Positions 32,922 through 40,286 of a stretch of DNA of 64,000 nucleotides are shown here, piece after piece. The notes beneath the pieces are model-generated. The model did no database searches and was not told where the DNA came from. It worked only from the letters and a program-made list of their open reading frames with translations. Position numbers and translations under genes: made by a program. This stretch comes from an uncultured Anaerolineae bacterium (GTDB taxonomy: Bacteria > Chloroflexota > Anaerolineae > JACIWP01), in assembly GCA_938049385.1 (NCBI GenBank), contig CALIBQ010000003.1:1-64000 (forward strand), read 5' to 3'. Positions within the stretch are counted from its first letter, which is position 1. Each line of letters opens with the position of its first letter.

Positions 32922-33130
32922 GAGGGTGTTGAAAAAGTCTAAACATACAATCTGTGGAAGAGCGGCCTGGCGGCTGAAGCCACGGCGACAACCAACTGTG
33001 AAGCCTGCCTACGCAGGCTTCGCGAAGCCGGCGCAGGCCGACTTCGCAGGCACAGCCGCAGTTGTAACTGCCAGGCGATGAGCCAATACCCGCAAATCGA
33101 ATGACAATCTTGACTTTTTCCAACACTCTC
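32922..33130. mobile_element. MITE-like element, copy A
   Basis: A non-coding segment of about 209 bases bounded by near-perfect terminal inverted repeats: GAGGGTGTTGAAAAAGTC at the left and the complement of GAGAGTGTTGGAAAAAGTC at the right. A second, inverted copy lies at 39941-40110. Blocks identical between copies include 32941-32958, 32960-32981 and 33068-33097 (30 bases). The interior has hairpins (AAGCCTGCCTACGCAGGCTT). No transposase is present, so mobilisation would need an enzyme elsewhere. Confidence 0.72.
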
Positions 33131-33192
33131 AACCCGGACGCCAGAAGCTTCGATACCAGAGTGATTTGCGAGAAATTCGGGAGGTCCTGAAG

Positions 33193-33217
33193 CAGCGCGA
33201 AAAACCTTTGCGCGCTG
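33193..33217. promoter_or_regulatory. Inverted repeat overlapping the chemotaxis-operon -35
   Basis: CAGCGCG (33193-33199), 11 bases, CGCGCTG (33211-33217). Its right half overlaps TTGCGC of the proposed -35, so it may be an operator; no regulator is suggested by neighbours. Confidence 0.35.
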
Positions 33218-33235
33218 TCCATATCATGGTATAAT
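33208..33235 (+). promoter_or_regulatory. Putative promoter of the chemotaxis operon
   Basis: TTGCGC (33208-33213), 16 bases, TATAAT (33230-33235) preceded by TGG (extended -10), about 70 bases ahead of the first start. Confidence 0.6.
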
Positions 33236-33305
33236 GGGAAAGCGAGGCGCCAATACGTTCTCCCATACAAACCGACTTGGTAAAAGAAGACTCTGGCGAG
33301 GGGAA

Positions 33306-34520
33306 ATGGCCAACGGACAGCAGGACAGGATTCTGATCGTTGACGATAACAAGCTGATCCTGAAGCTCGTGCAGGATAAGCTGGGGGCCGCCGGCTTTGA
33401 GGTCTTCACCGCCGAAAGCGCCGAGCAGGCCAGCGCCATCCTACCGTCAGTCAAACCAGACCTCATCGTCCTGGATGTCATGATGCCGGGCATGGATGGC
33501 TACGAGTTCTGCCGTCGGCTGAAATCTGCCCCTGAGACTTCTCCTATCCCTGTTATCATGCTCACGGCGCGCGGCGACATCAGTGAGAAGGTGCGCGGTT
33601 TCGAAGCCGGCGCCGACGACTATCTGGTCAAGCCGTTTGACCCCACTGAGCTGGCCCTGCGCATCCGTGCCTTGCTGACCCGGGTGCGCTCCGCGCGCGG
33701 CCAGGCGTCGGCCCCCTCCCCCGCCGGCCATATCTTCACCGTCTTTTCCCTGCGCGGCGGCTCGGGGAAGACCAGCCTGGCGGTCAATCTAGCTATGGCA
33801 CTGGTCCAGCTCTGGAGCGCCGAGGTCGCCCTGGTAGACCTAGCGTTCGAATCCGACCATGATGCCATGATGCTGGACCTGCGGCCCAAATACACCTGGG
33901 CGGACCTGGCGGAGAAAGAGCAGACCGAGATTGACGAGGATGTGGTGCTGGGCTGTATGACCAAACACGCCAGCGGGATATACCTGCTGGCCGCGCCGCC
34001 CAGCCCGGTATCCGCCGGCGCCATCACCCCGAAGCTCGTGGGCACCGTCCTCCCCATCCTGCGCTCCCGCTTCGAGTTCGTGGTGATTGACATGCCCTCC
34101 TGCTTCTCCGAGCCGAACCTGGTGACATTCGACCTTGCGGATATCATTATCCTGCTGGTCACACCGGAGCTGGCCGGCCTGAAGGCCGCCCGCGCCGCGC
34201 TAGACATCTTTGACTCGCTGGGCTACCGCAAAGAGCGCCTGTCCATCGTCCTGAACTGGACCTTCCCGAAACGCGGCCTGCCCCAGCGCAACATCGAAGA
34301 TGCCCTGCGTCTGCCCATAGACCTGGTCATCCCATACGACTCGGCGCCGTTCGTGGATGCCATCAACAGCGGCATCCCACTGCTTCAGGCCAATCCCTCC
34401 AGCCGCATCGCTTTCGAACTGCAGAAATACGCCTACCAATTAAGCGTCGAGTATATGCAGTACGCCAACGTGCCGGCCAGTGAGGTGCTGGCGCGCGTGC
34501 AGGCCGCTTTCGGGCATTAG
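33306..34520 (+). CDS. Response-regulator receiver fused to a ParA/CpaE-like ATPase
   Basis: A 404-residue protein; ATG 33306 directly follows GAGGGGA. Residues 6-125 form a canonical receiver (DD at 13-14, phospho-acceptor D57, K109 in LVKPF). A linker leads to a P-loop ATPase of the MinD/ParA/CpaE type with RGGSGKT at 150-156, VALVDLAFESDHD, and FEFVVIDMPSCFSEPNL (Walker B). The plan matches CpaE-type proteins that position Tad pili at the pole, and TadE/TadG genes occur 20 kb away. It is the first gene of an operon with cheR-cheW-cheY-cheB-cheA, so it may place or count the array or pilus machinery (inference). Confidence 0.82.
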   Translation: MANGQQDRILIVDDNKLILKLVQDKLGAAGFEVFTAESAEQASAILPSVKPDLIVLDVMMPGMDGYEFCRRLKSAPETSPIPVIMLTARGDISEKVRGFEAGADDYLVKPFDPTELALRIRALLTRVRSARGQASAPSPAGHIFTVFSLRGGSGKTSLAVNLAMALVQLWSAEVALVDLAFESDHDAMMLDLRPKYTWADLAEKEQTEIDEDVVLGCMTKHASGIYLLAAPPSPVSAGAITPKLVGTVLPILRSRFEFVVIDMPSCFSEPNLVTFDLADIIILLVTPELAGLKAARAALDIFDSLGYRKERLSIVLNWTFPKRGLPQRNIEDALRLPIDLVIPYDSAPFVDAINSGIPLLQANPSSRIAFELQKYAYQLSVEYMQYANVPASEVLARVQAAFGH

Positions 34521-34531
34521 GCAGGCAGACC

Positions 34532-35389
34532 ATGGAAGAGCACTCTCCTCCGGAGCTGGAACTGCTCCTGCGCTATATCGCCCAAGAATGCGGCATTGAC
34601 TGCCGCAAATACAAGCCCAACTTCCTGGTGCGCCGGCTGGCCTCCCGCATGCGCGTCCACCGCGTCAGCGACTACCAGTCGTACCTATATATCCTGAAAA
34701 AGCATCCCGAGGAGCTGGACGCCCTTCTGGATAACCTGACCATCAACCTCACTTACTTCTTTCGAGACCAGAGCGCCTTCGAGGCCCTGCGGGAAGAGGT
34801 GCTGGTGCCGCTGATCCGCCAGCGCGACCGCCCCGGCCGGCGCCAGCTCCGCCTGTGGAGCGCCGGCTGTGCCACCGGCGAGGAGCCGTACTCCCTGGCC
34901 ATCCTCTTGCATCAACTGCTGGGGACCAACCTGCCGCACTGGGATATATCCATCCTAGCTACCGACCTGGACGAGAAGGCCCTGCAAAAGGCGCGGGCCG
35001 GCGTGTACGACGCATTCAGCTTCCGGGAAGTCTCGGCACAGGCATTGTCGCCCTTTTTCAGCCTCCAGAACGGCCGCTACCATCTCGCTCCCGAGGTCAA
35101 ATCCCTGGTCGTCTTCCAGCGCCACGACTTGCTCGGCAATTCCTACCCATCCGATATGGACGTGATTTTGTGCCGCAACGTGCTCATCTATTTCACCCGC
35201 GAACAGCACGACCATATCTTTTCTATGTTTCACCGGGCGTTGAGGGACGGCGGCGTCTTGGTCACCGGCAAGACGGAAATCATGCTGGGACCGATAGCCG
35301 CGCTGTTCAAGAGCATCAACCTCCGAGAGCATATTTACCGCAAAGTGCGGACAGACCTGCCGCGTTCGCCGGCACCCCCTCAGGAGTGA
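34532..35389 (+). CDS. cheR: CheR chemoreceptor glutamate methyltransferase
   Basis: A 285-residue protein with a small N-terminal helical domain (LLLRYIAQECGIDCRKYKP; RRLASRM) and the SAM-binding domain: LTYFFRDQSAFEALRE, LRLWSAGCATGEEPYSLAI (SAM loop), ILATDLDEKALQKARAG, and DVILCRNVLIYF. It transfers methyl groups from SAM to receptor glutamates. Typical length. It lies 11 bases after the receiver-ATPase gene and 5 bases ahead of cheW. No receptor (MCP) gene is within this window. Confidence 0.93.
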   Translation: MEEHSPPELELLLRYIAQECGIDCRKYKPNFLVRRLASRMRVHRVSDYQSYLYILKKHPEELDALLDNLTINLTYFFRDQSAFEALREEVLVPLIRQRDRPGRRQLRLWSAGCATGEEPYSLAILLHQLLGTNLPHWDISILATDLDEKALQKARAGVYDAFSFREVSAQALSPFFSLQNGRYHLAPEVKSLVVFQRHDLLGNSYPSDMDVILCRNVLIYFTREQHDHIFSMFHRALRDGGVLVTGKTEIMLGPIAALFKSINLREHIYRKVRTDLPRSPAPPQE

Positions 35390-35394
35390 AACGC

Positions 35395-35898
35395 ATGTCC
35401 ACCGCAGAATACTGGTCCGAGGAACTGGCCCAATTTATCACCTTCAAACTGGCAGACACTGGCTTCGGTGTCCCCATCGAGCAGGTCCTGCGCATCGAGA
35501 GATACCAGCCGGCCACCCGCGTGCCCAACGCCCCGCCCTTCCTGGAAGGCGTCATCAATGTGCATGGAGATATTATCCCGGTGCTGGACCTGCAGAAGCG
35601 GCTGAAGGTTGGCCCAGGTGTTCCCAATGGGGAACGGGCGCGCATCATTATTGTGGAAGCCGCCGGCCAGAAAGTCGGCATGATCGTGGATGATGTTACC
35701 GGCATCGAACGCTTTGCGCTGGCGGAAATCGAACCTCCCCCTCCTATGATCGCTGACATCAACGGGGTGTTCCTCGCCGGCATTATCCATCGGGACGACA
35801 AAATGCTCATCCTGCTGGACCTTGCTCGGGTGCTGACCCTCGCGGAGCTGGAGGAGCTGGAGACGCTTCAAAACGCGCCGGCAGTGCGCGATGAGTAA
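35395..35898 (+). CDS. cheW: CheW coupling protein
   Basis: A 167-residue CheW fold: ITFKLADTGFGVPIEQVLRI, PPFLEGVINVHGDIIPVLDLQKRL (the conserved GxxNxxGxxxPVxDL), IIVEAAGQKVGMIVDDVTGI and a C-terminal MLILLDLARVL. ATG 35395 has GGAG 8 bases upstream. CheW bridges receptors and CheA in signalling arrays. It lies between cheR and cheY in the operon. Confidence 0.93.
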   Translation: MSTAEYWSEELAQFITFKLADTGFGVPIEQVLRIERYQPATRVPNAPPFLEGVINVHGDIIPVLDLQKRLKVGPGVPNGERARIIIVEAAGQKVGMIVDDVTGIERFALAEIEPPPPMIADINGVFLAGIIHRDDKMLILLDLARVLTLAELEELETLQNAPAVRDE

Positions 35899-35916
35899 TC
35901 TCGGGGAGAAAGCACC

Positions 35917-36315
35917 ATGAACCGATTTCGCATCCTGGTGGTGGATGACGCCGTGTTCGTCCGCCGGGCCATCGCCCAGATACTTCAGGCAAGCGAATTC
36001 GAGGTTGTGGGTGAGGCGTCCAACGGCAAAGAGGCCGTCCAGGAATACCGCCGGCTTCAGCCAGACGTAGTACTTATGGACATCATGATGCCGGAGATGA
36101 ACGGCATCGAGGCGGTGCGTCAGATCAAACAGGAACGCCCTTCTGCTAGAATCGTGATGTGCAGTGCGCTGGGCCAAGAGAATGTCATCATTGAAGCGCT
36201 CTCCGCCGGCGCGCTCGATTTCATCGTCAAGCCCTTTCTGCCCGAAAAAGTGCTAGCCACCCTCCGCCATGTGGTGCAGTTATACACGAGGGGCGAGGAA
36301 CGCCCAGGTAGCTGA
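35917..36315 (+). CDS. cheY: CheY-like single-domain response regulator
   Basis: A 132-residue receiver with a complete acid pocket (D10, D11), phospho-acceptor D55 in VVLMDIMMP, Ser/Thr in VMCSAL and Lys in FIVKPF. It carries no output domain, so it works by protein contact. Its target cannot be a flagellar motor encoded here, since no flagellar genes appear; a pilus or gliding apparatus is possible. It lies between cheW and cheB. Confidence 0.9.
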   Translation: MNRFRILVVDDAVFVRRAIAQILQASEFEVVGEASNGKEAVQEYRRLQPDVVLMDIMMPEMNGIEAVRQIKQERPSARIVMCSALGQENVIIEALSAGALDFIVKPFLPEKVLATLRHVVQLYTRGEERPGS

Positions 36316-36332
36316 ACGCGAGCATCCAACAA

Positions 36333-37463
36333 ATGGGCACTACCACACGACTTGCCCGTCAACCGACCCGAGTGCTGATCATAGACCGCTCATCCGCATG
36401 GCGGCGCGTGCTCGCTGGCATGCTGTCCCAGAGCGAAGAGGTGCGCGTCCTGGCCTCCGCTCCCCCCGAAGATGCCCTACCGATGATCCATCAGCACCGC
36501 CCGGATGTACTCCTGTGGGGGGTGGACGGTTCCGACCCCCAGGCGCTGACACCACTGCGCAGTGTACAGTATCTCAATATCCCTGCCATCGCCATGACCA
36601 ATTTGGTCGAGCCGCACCAGGTGAACATCCTGCGTCGGCACGGCGCGTATGACGTGTATATCAAGCCGGGCAATTTCCTGACGGCAGACCTGAACGCGCA
36701 CCGCATGGAGCTGATCACCAAAATTCGCGCCGCGGCCGAGTCCCGCGCCGGCTCTGCCAGCTCCCAACCGGTGCCGGCCGCTCCAGCTCGGCCAGCAACC
36801 CAGTCGTTGGTCACAGCGGTGCGGCCGCGGCCCCCAACAGGCCGCCTCCGCCATCCCACTGACCCTATTGTGGTCGCCATCGCCGCCTCGACCGGCGGCC
36901 CCCAAAGCCTCGATAAAGTCATTGCCGCACTGCCGGCGGACCTGCCGGCATGCATCCTCATCGTCCAGCATATGCCGGCAGGCTTCACGGCCTCCTTTGC
37001 GGATCGGCTCAACCGCAAGGGGCAGTTGCCGGTGAAAGAGGCCGCCGATGGTGACCCGGTGCAGGCCGGCAGAGCGTATGTCGCCGCCGGCGGGTATCAC
37101 CTGGTCGTCCAGCGCGCTTTCCCGGGCGGCCCGCTGACCCTGCACCTGGATGATTCACCGCCCGCCAACGGCTTGCGGCCGGCGGCCAACATGCTCTTCC
37201 ATTCGCTGGTAAAGCAAGAGGTGGAGCGGGTAGTGGCTGTCGTGATGACCGGCATGGGGACCGACGGTGCGGAGGGCATACAAGCCATCAAGGCCCTGGG
37301 CGGCTGGGTCATCGCCCAGGACGAAGAGACCAGCGTCATCTACGGCATGCCAAAAGCCGCTGTGGCGACCGGCTGTGTAGACCGGATCGTCCCTCTGTCC
37401 TCTATTCCGGAGGAAATCGTGAAAGCTGTACAGAACATGCGGTTGCGAGAGCGTCTGCCATGA
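36333..37463 (+). CDS. cheB: CheB methylesterase with degenerate receiver domain
   Basis: A 376-residue protein. The C-terminal methylesterase domain is intact: S186 in AASTGGP, H213 in VQHMPAGFT and D311 in GTDGAEG. The N-terminal receiver keeps the fold (VLIIDRSSAWRRVL; AIAMTN; K111 in YIKPG) but the expected phospho-acceptor aligns with G63 in PDVLLWG, and one of the acidic pair is replaced by Arg (IIDRS). It probably cannot be phosphorylated in the normal way, unless nearby D65 is used. A Pro/Ala linker (about 140-175) joins the domains. It overlaps cheA as ATGA. Confidence 0.87.
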   Translation: MGTTTRLARQPTRVLIIDRSSAWRRVLAGMLSQSEEVRVLASAPPEDALPMIHQHRPDVLLWGVDGSDPQALTPLRSVQYLNIPAIAMTNLVEPHQVNILRRHGAYDVYIKPGNFLTADLNAHRMELITKIRAAAESRAGSASSQPVPAAPARPATQSLVTAVRPRPPTGRLRHPTDPIVVAIAASTGGPQSLDKVIAALPADLPACILIVQHMPAGFTASFADRLNRKGQLPVKEAADGDPVQAGRAYVAAGGYHLVVQRAFPGGPLTLHLDDSPPANGLRPAANMLFHSLVKQEVERVVAVVMTGMGTDGAEGIQAIKALGGWVIAQDEETSVIYGMPKAAVATGCVDRIVPLSSIPEEIVKAVQNMRLRERLP

Positions 37464-39448
37464 TAGACATGAGCGAATATAAAGACCTGTTTCTCAGCGA
37501 GTCCCAGGAACACCTGCAAGCCATGAACCAGCACCTGCTGGCGCTGGAACAGCGGCCGGACAATGAAGAAGCGATGAACAGCGTGTTCCGGGCCGCCCAT
37601 ACCCTCAAGGGCATGGCCAGCACTATGGGCTACGAACAGATGGCCCAACTGGCTCATGCGCTCGAGGATTTGCTGGACGCTGTCCGCCAGCATCGGCTGA
37701 TGCCCTCGCCGGCCTGGTTCGACCTGGCTTTCGGCGCCGCAGACGCTCTGCAGACACTGCTGAACGACATCGCCGGCGATCAGCCGGCCAGCGTTAACGT
37801 AGCGGACTGGGTAGAACGACTGCGTTCCTTCCTCGCCCGGAGCAAGCCCGCAGAAACGGATCCAGGCGCTCCTGCCGCCGCGACCAGCACAGCGCCGGCA
37901 ACATCTCCAACAAAGCTTATCCGTCTGAAAATCCTGCTCGATCCCAATGCCTCTCTGAAAGGAGCCAGAGCGTTCTCCCTGCTCCGCCAGTTGGAGGAAC
38001 TCGGCAGTGTAGTGGATTCCATGCCCCATGCCGACGACTTGCCGCACATGGATTGGGGCACGGAGCTGGTCGTCTTCCTGCTGACAGAACTGCCGGCCGG
38101 ACAAATTGTGGAGGCGCTCCGCTCTGCACCGGACGTCATGCATGTGGAAGCTCACTGCGCGTCGGAAGCGCCGGAACCCGCCGGAGAACCCGCGCGCCCG
38201 GCCGACATTCCGGCCCCACAGACCGAAGCTCCAGCTCCGCCCGCACCGGCGCCCGTGGCTCCAACGGCCGAGACATCCGGCGCCGGCATGGTGCGCATCC
38301 GGCTCCAGCACCTGGACCATCTCCTCAATCTGGTAGGCGAGCTGGTCATCAGCCGCAGTCGGTTGTGGCAGGCCGCAGAACAAAGCCCCACCCCCGCCTT
38401 GCTGGAAGCCCTGGAAGATCATACACGTCTGCTGAATGAACTCCGCGATGCGGTCCTGGCCTCCCGTCTGGTTCCCATCGGACAGATTTTCGACCGCTTC
38501 CCGCGCATGGTGCGGGACCTGCTCAAACAGCAGGGGAAAGAGGCGCGCCTCATCATCGAAGGCCGGGACATGGAGTTGGACCGGGCAGTGGTCGAGCGTC
38601 TGAGCGACCCGCTACTGCACCTCTTGCGCAACGCGGTGGACCATGGGCTGGAAGCGCCGGCAGAGCGGCTGGCGGCCGGCAAGCCGGCCGAGGGCCTCAT
38701 CCGCCTCACCGCGCGTCCCGAACAGGATATGGCGGTGATCGAGGTTTCCGACGATGGGCGCGGACTGGAGCGAGAAGCGATTGAGCGCACCGCCGTGGCC
38801 CGCGGCCTCATTACGCCGGAGCAACTGCGCGAGATGACCGACGAGCAGGTTTCCCTGCTGATATGCGACCCGCGTTTCTCGACCAGCACTTCGGTAACCC
38901 AGATTTCCGGTCGGGGAGTCGGCATGGCGGTGGTCAAGCAGGCGGTGGAGGAACTGCGCGGCGAGCTGGAAATCCTCTCGCGCCCTGGCAAGGGCACTAC
39001 ATTCCGCCTGCGTCTGCCCATCACCATTGCCTTGACCGAGGCCCTGCTGGTCCAGGCCGGCCCCGACCAGTATGCCATCCCCTTGAACTATATCAACCGC
39101 CTGGTCGAGGTGGAGCATGAGCGCATTGGACTGCTGGGGGACAAGCGCGTGCTGAATCTGGACCGCACCATTCCCCTGTTTTTCCTGCCCGAACTGCTGG
39201 GGGTTCCTGACCCGGCCGGCCCGGAGAGCGGCAGTGCTAACGGCCGCGCCTATGTGATACTGACAGGGCGCGGCCGGCAGGAAATCGGTGTTATGGTGGA
39301 CCGGGTGCTGGGAAAAGACGAGATCGTGGTCAAGCCGCTCAAGGGCATCCTGCGCGCCGTGCCTGGTCTGGCCGGCGCCACCATTTTAGGAGACGGCCGG
39401 GTGGTGCTCATCCTTGACCTGGCCAACCTGGTTCAGCGCCGGCGCTGA
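37460..39448 (+). CDS. cheA: CheA histidine kinase
   Basis: A 662-residue protein coupled to cheB by an ATGA overlap. Domains in order: P1 Hpt with phosphorylated H47 (AAHTLKGM); a P2-like response-regulator docking domain (about 155-230) after a linker; a Pro/Ala-rich linker; P3 dimerisation (MVRIRLQHLDHLLNLVGELVISRSR); P4 ATPase with N-box LLRNAVDHG, DDGRGL, FSTSTSVTQISGRGVGM; and a P5 CheW-like C-terminus. All catalytic boxes are intact. It would phosphorylate the CheY here and perhaps the receiver-ATPase; phosphorylation of the degenerate CheB receiver is unlikely. Confidence 0.93.
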   Translation: MIDMSEYKDLFLSESQEHLQAMNQHLLALEQRPDNEEAMNSVFRAAHTLKGMASTMGYEQMAQLAHALEDLLDAVRQHRLMPSPAWFDLAFGAADALQTLLNDIAGDQPASVNVADWVERLRSFLARSKPAETDPGAPAAATSTAPATSPTKLIRLKILLDPNASLKGARAFSLLRQLEELGSVVDSMPHADDLPHMDWGTELVVFLLTELPAGQIVEALRSAPDVMHVEAHCASEAPEPAGEPARPADIPAPQTEAPAPPAPAPVAPTAETSGAGMVRIRLQHLDHLLNLVGELVISRSRLWQAAEQSPTPALLEALEDHTRLLNELRDAVLASRLVPIGQIFDRFPRMVRDLLKQQGKEARLIIEGRDMELDRAVVERLSDPLLHLLRNAVDHGLEAPAERLAAGKPAEGLIRLTARPEQDMAVIEVSDDGRGLEREAIERTAVARGLITPEQLREMTDEQVSLLICDPRFSTSTSVTQISGRGVGMAVVKQAVEELRGELEILSRPGKGTTFRLRLPITIALTEALLVQAGPDQYAIPLNYINRLVEVEHERIGLLGDKRVLNLDRTIPLFFLPELLGVPDPAGPESGSANGRAYVILTGRGRQEIGVMVDRVLGKDEIVVKPLKGILRAVPGLAGATILGDGRVVLILDLANLVQRRR

Positions 39449-39454
39449 CTGGCC

Positions 39455-39913
39455 TCATCCCGGGAACCAGATTTGCACCGGAGGAAGCATTCCCGTTATC
39501 TTTGTCGCTCTGGGCGGTTTGCGCCAGTACAGCAGATGGCCGGCACACTGGCAGTCTGAAGCGCCGAACCCCGGTACGATCCTGCGGGCGCCGCCGCACT
39601 GCACCAGCAGTTCCGCCCATTCACATTCCTCCCGCTTGGCATCGAACTCAGCCCATACCGCCTGCACCACAGCGGCCGGCAGGAGGTAGTCAATGTGCCA
39701 GCGGATGCGTTTGTCTGACCGCAGATGCCGTTCGACGCGTGCCCGCACCCCGCCGGCGCCCCGGGCGCTCCCGACATACGCATAACAGCCGGCCGGCAGT
39801 GAGACCATCCCCAACCGCCCGATGCGCATCACCTGGCCGGCGGGGAGATACAGCCACAGGATATAGGTGCCCGGACGACTCCACTCGCCTGGTAGCTCCC
39901 TCATGCGCATCAT
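39455..39913 (-). CDS. DUF123 / GIY-YIG-like protein
   Basis: A protein of about 152 residues (several ATG codons at 39904-39913; the first is used, but the one at 39904 has a better-spaced GGTGGG). Motifs of DUF123, a GIY-YIG relative seen also fused to archaeal endonuclease III: GTYILWLYL, CYAYVGSARG (the GIY-YIG equivalent), RVERHLRSDKRIRWHIDYLL, ECEWAELL and VPGFGASDCQCAGHLLYW. It may be a DNA-processing nuclease; activity is not proven for the family. It converges on cheA, and its upstream region is repeat element copy B. Confidence 0.8.
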   Translation of the reverse strand: MMRMRELPGEWSRPGTYILWLYLPAGQVMRIGRLGMVSLPAGCYAYVGSARGAGGVRARVERHLRSDKRIRWHIDYLLPAAVVQAVWAEFDAKREECEWAELLVQCGGARRIVPGFGASDCQCAGHLLYWRKPPRATKITGMLPPVQIWFPG

Positions 39914-39940
39914 CCCACCGCTTTCGATACGCAAACCAAC

Positions 39941-40110
39941 GAGGGTGTTGAAAAGATTTGCGGGTATTGGCTCATCGCCTGGCAGTGGAAGCTGCGGGCC
40001 TGCGTCGCCTTCGCCAAGCCTGCGCAAGCAGGCTTCGCAGTTGTTGTCGCGGCTTCAGCCGCCAGGCCGCTCCTCCACAGATTGTATGTTTGGACTTTTT
40101 GTTTTTGCCA
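39941..40110. mobile_element. MITE-like element, copy B (inverted relative to copy A)
   Basis: The reverse complement of this segment matches copy A at 32922-33130: 39956-39985 is identical to the 30-base block there, and 40051-40072 and 40074-40091 match two further blocks. The left end is GAGGGTGTTGAAAA; the right end retains GACTTTTT and then diverges. It is about 40 bases shorter inside. It is followed at once by the EF-G promoter. Confidence 0.7.
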
Positions 40111-40133
40111 ATCAAGCCGTATTCGGTTACAAT
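40105..40133 (+). promoter_or_regulatory. Promoter of the EF-G paralogue gene
   Basis: TTGCCA (40105-40110), 17 bases, TACAAT (40128-40133). The -35 touches the end of repeat copy B, so the element's insertion or decay may have shaped this promoter. A leader of about 150 bases follows, with a small ATGGGA/TCCCAT hairpin. Confidence 0.65.
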
Positions 40134-40286
40134 AAAAATATGGGATTTTCCCATTCGCATACTCACCCAAAGGGGAATGTCGTGCGGCAGACTGTGTGAA
40201 GGGTACCGCCTGCCGCCATTTTTGTGACCGTCAGCCGGCGGTCAGCCCAGCTCGGAACAACCTAATGCTATCATCGGGAGGGATGG

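Noticed and set aside
32827-33270. Minus-strand frame of 147 codons over repeat copy A
   Set aside because: It covers a repeated non-coding element and part of two promoters; the matching frames in copy B are not conserved as protein.
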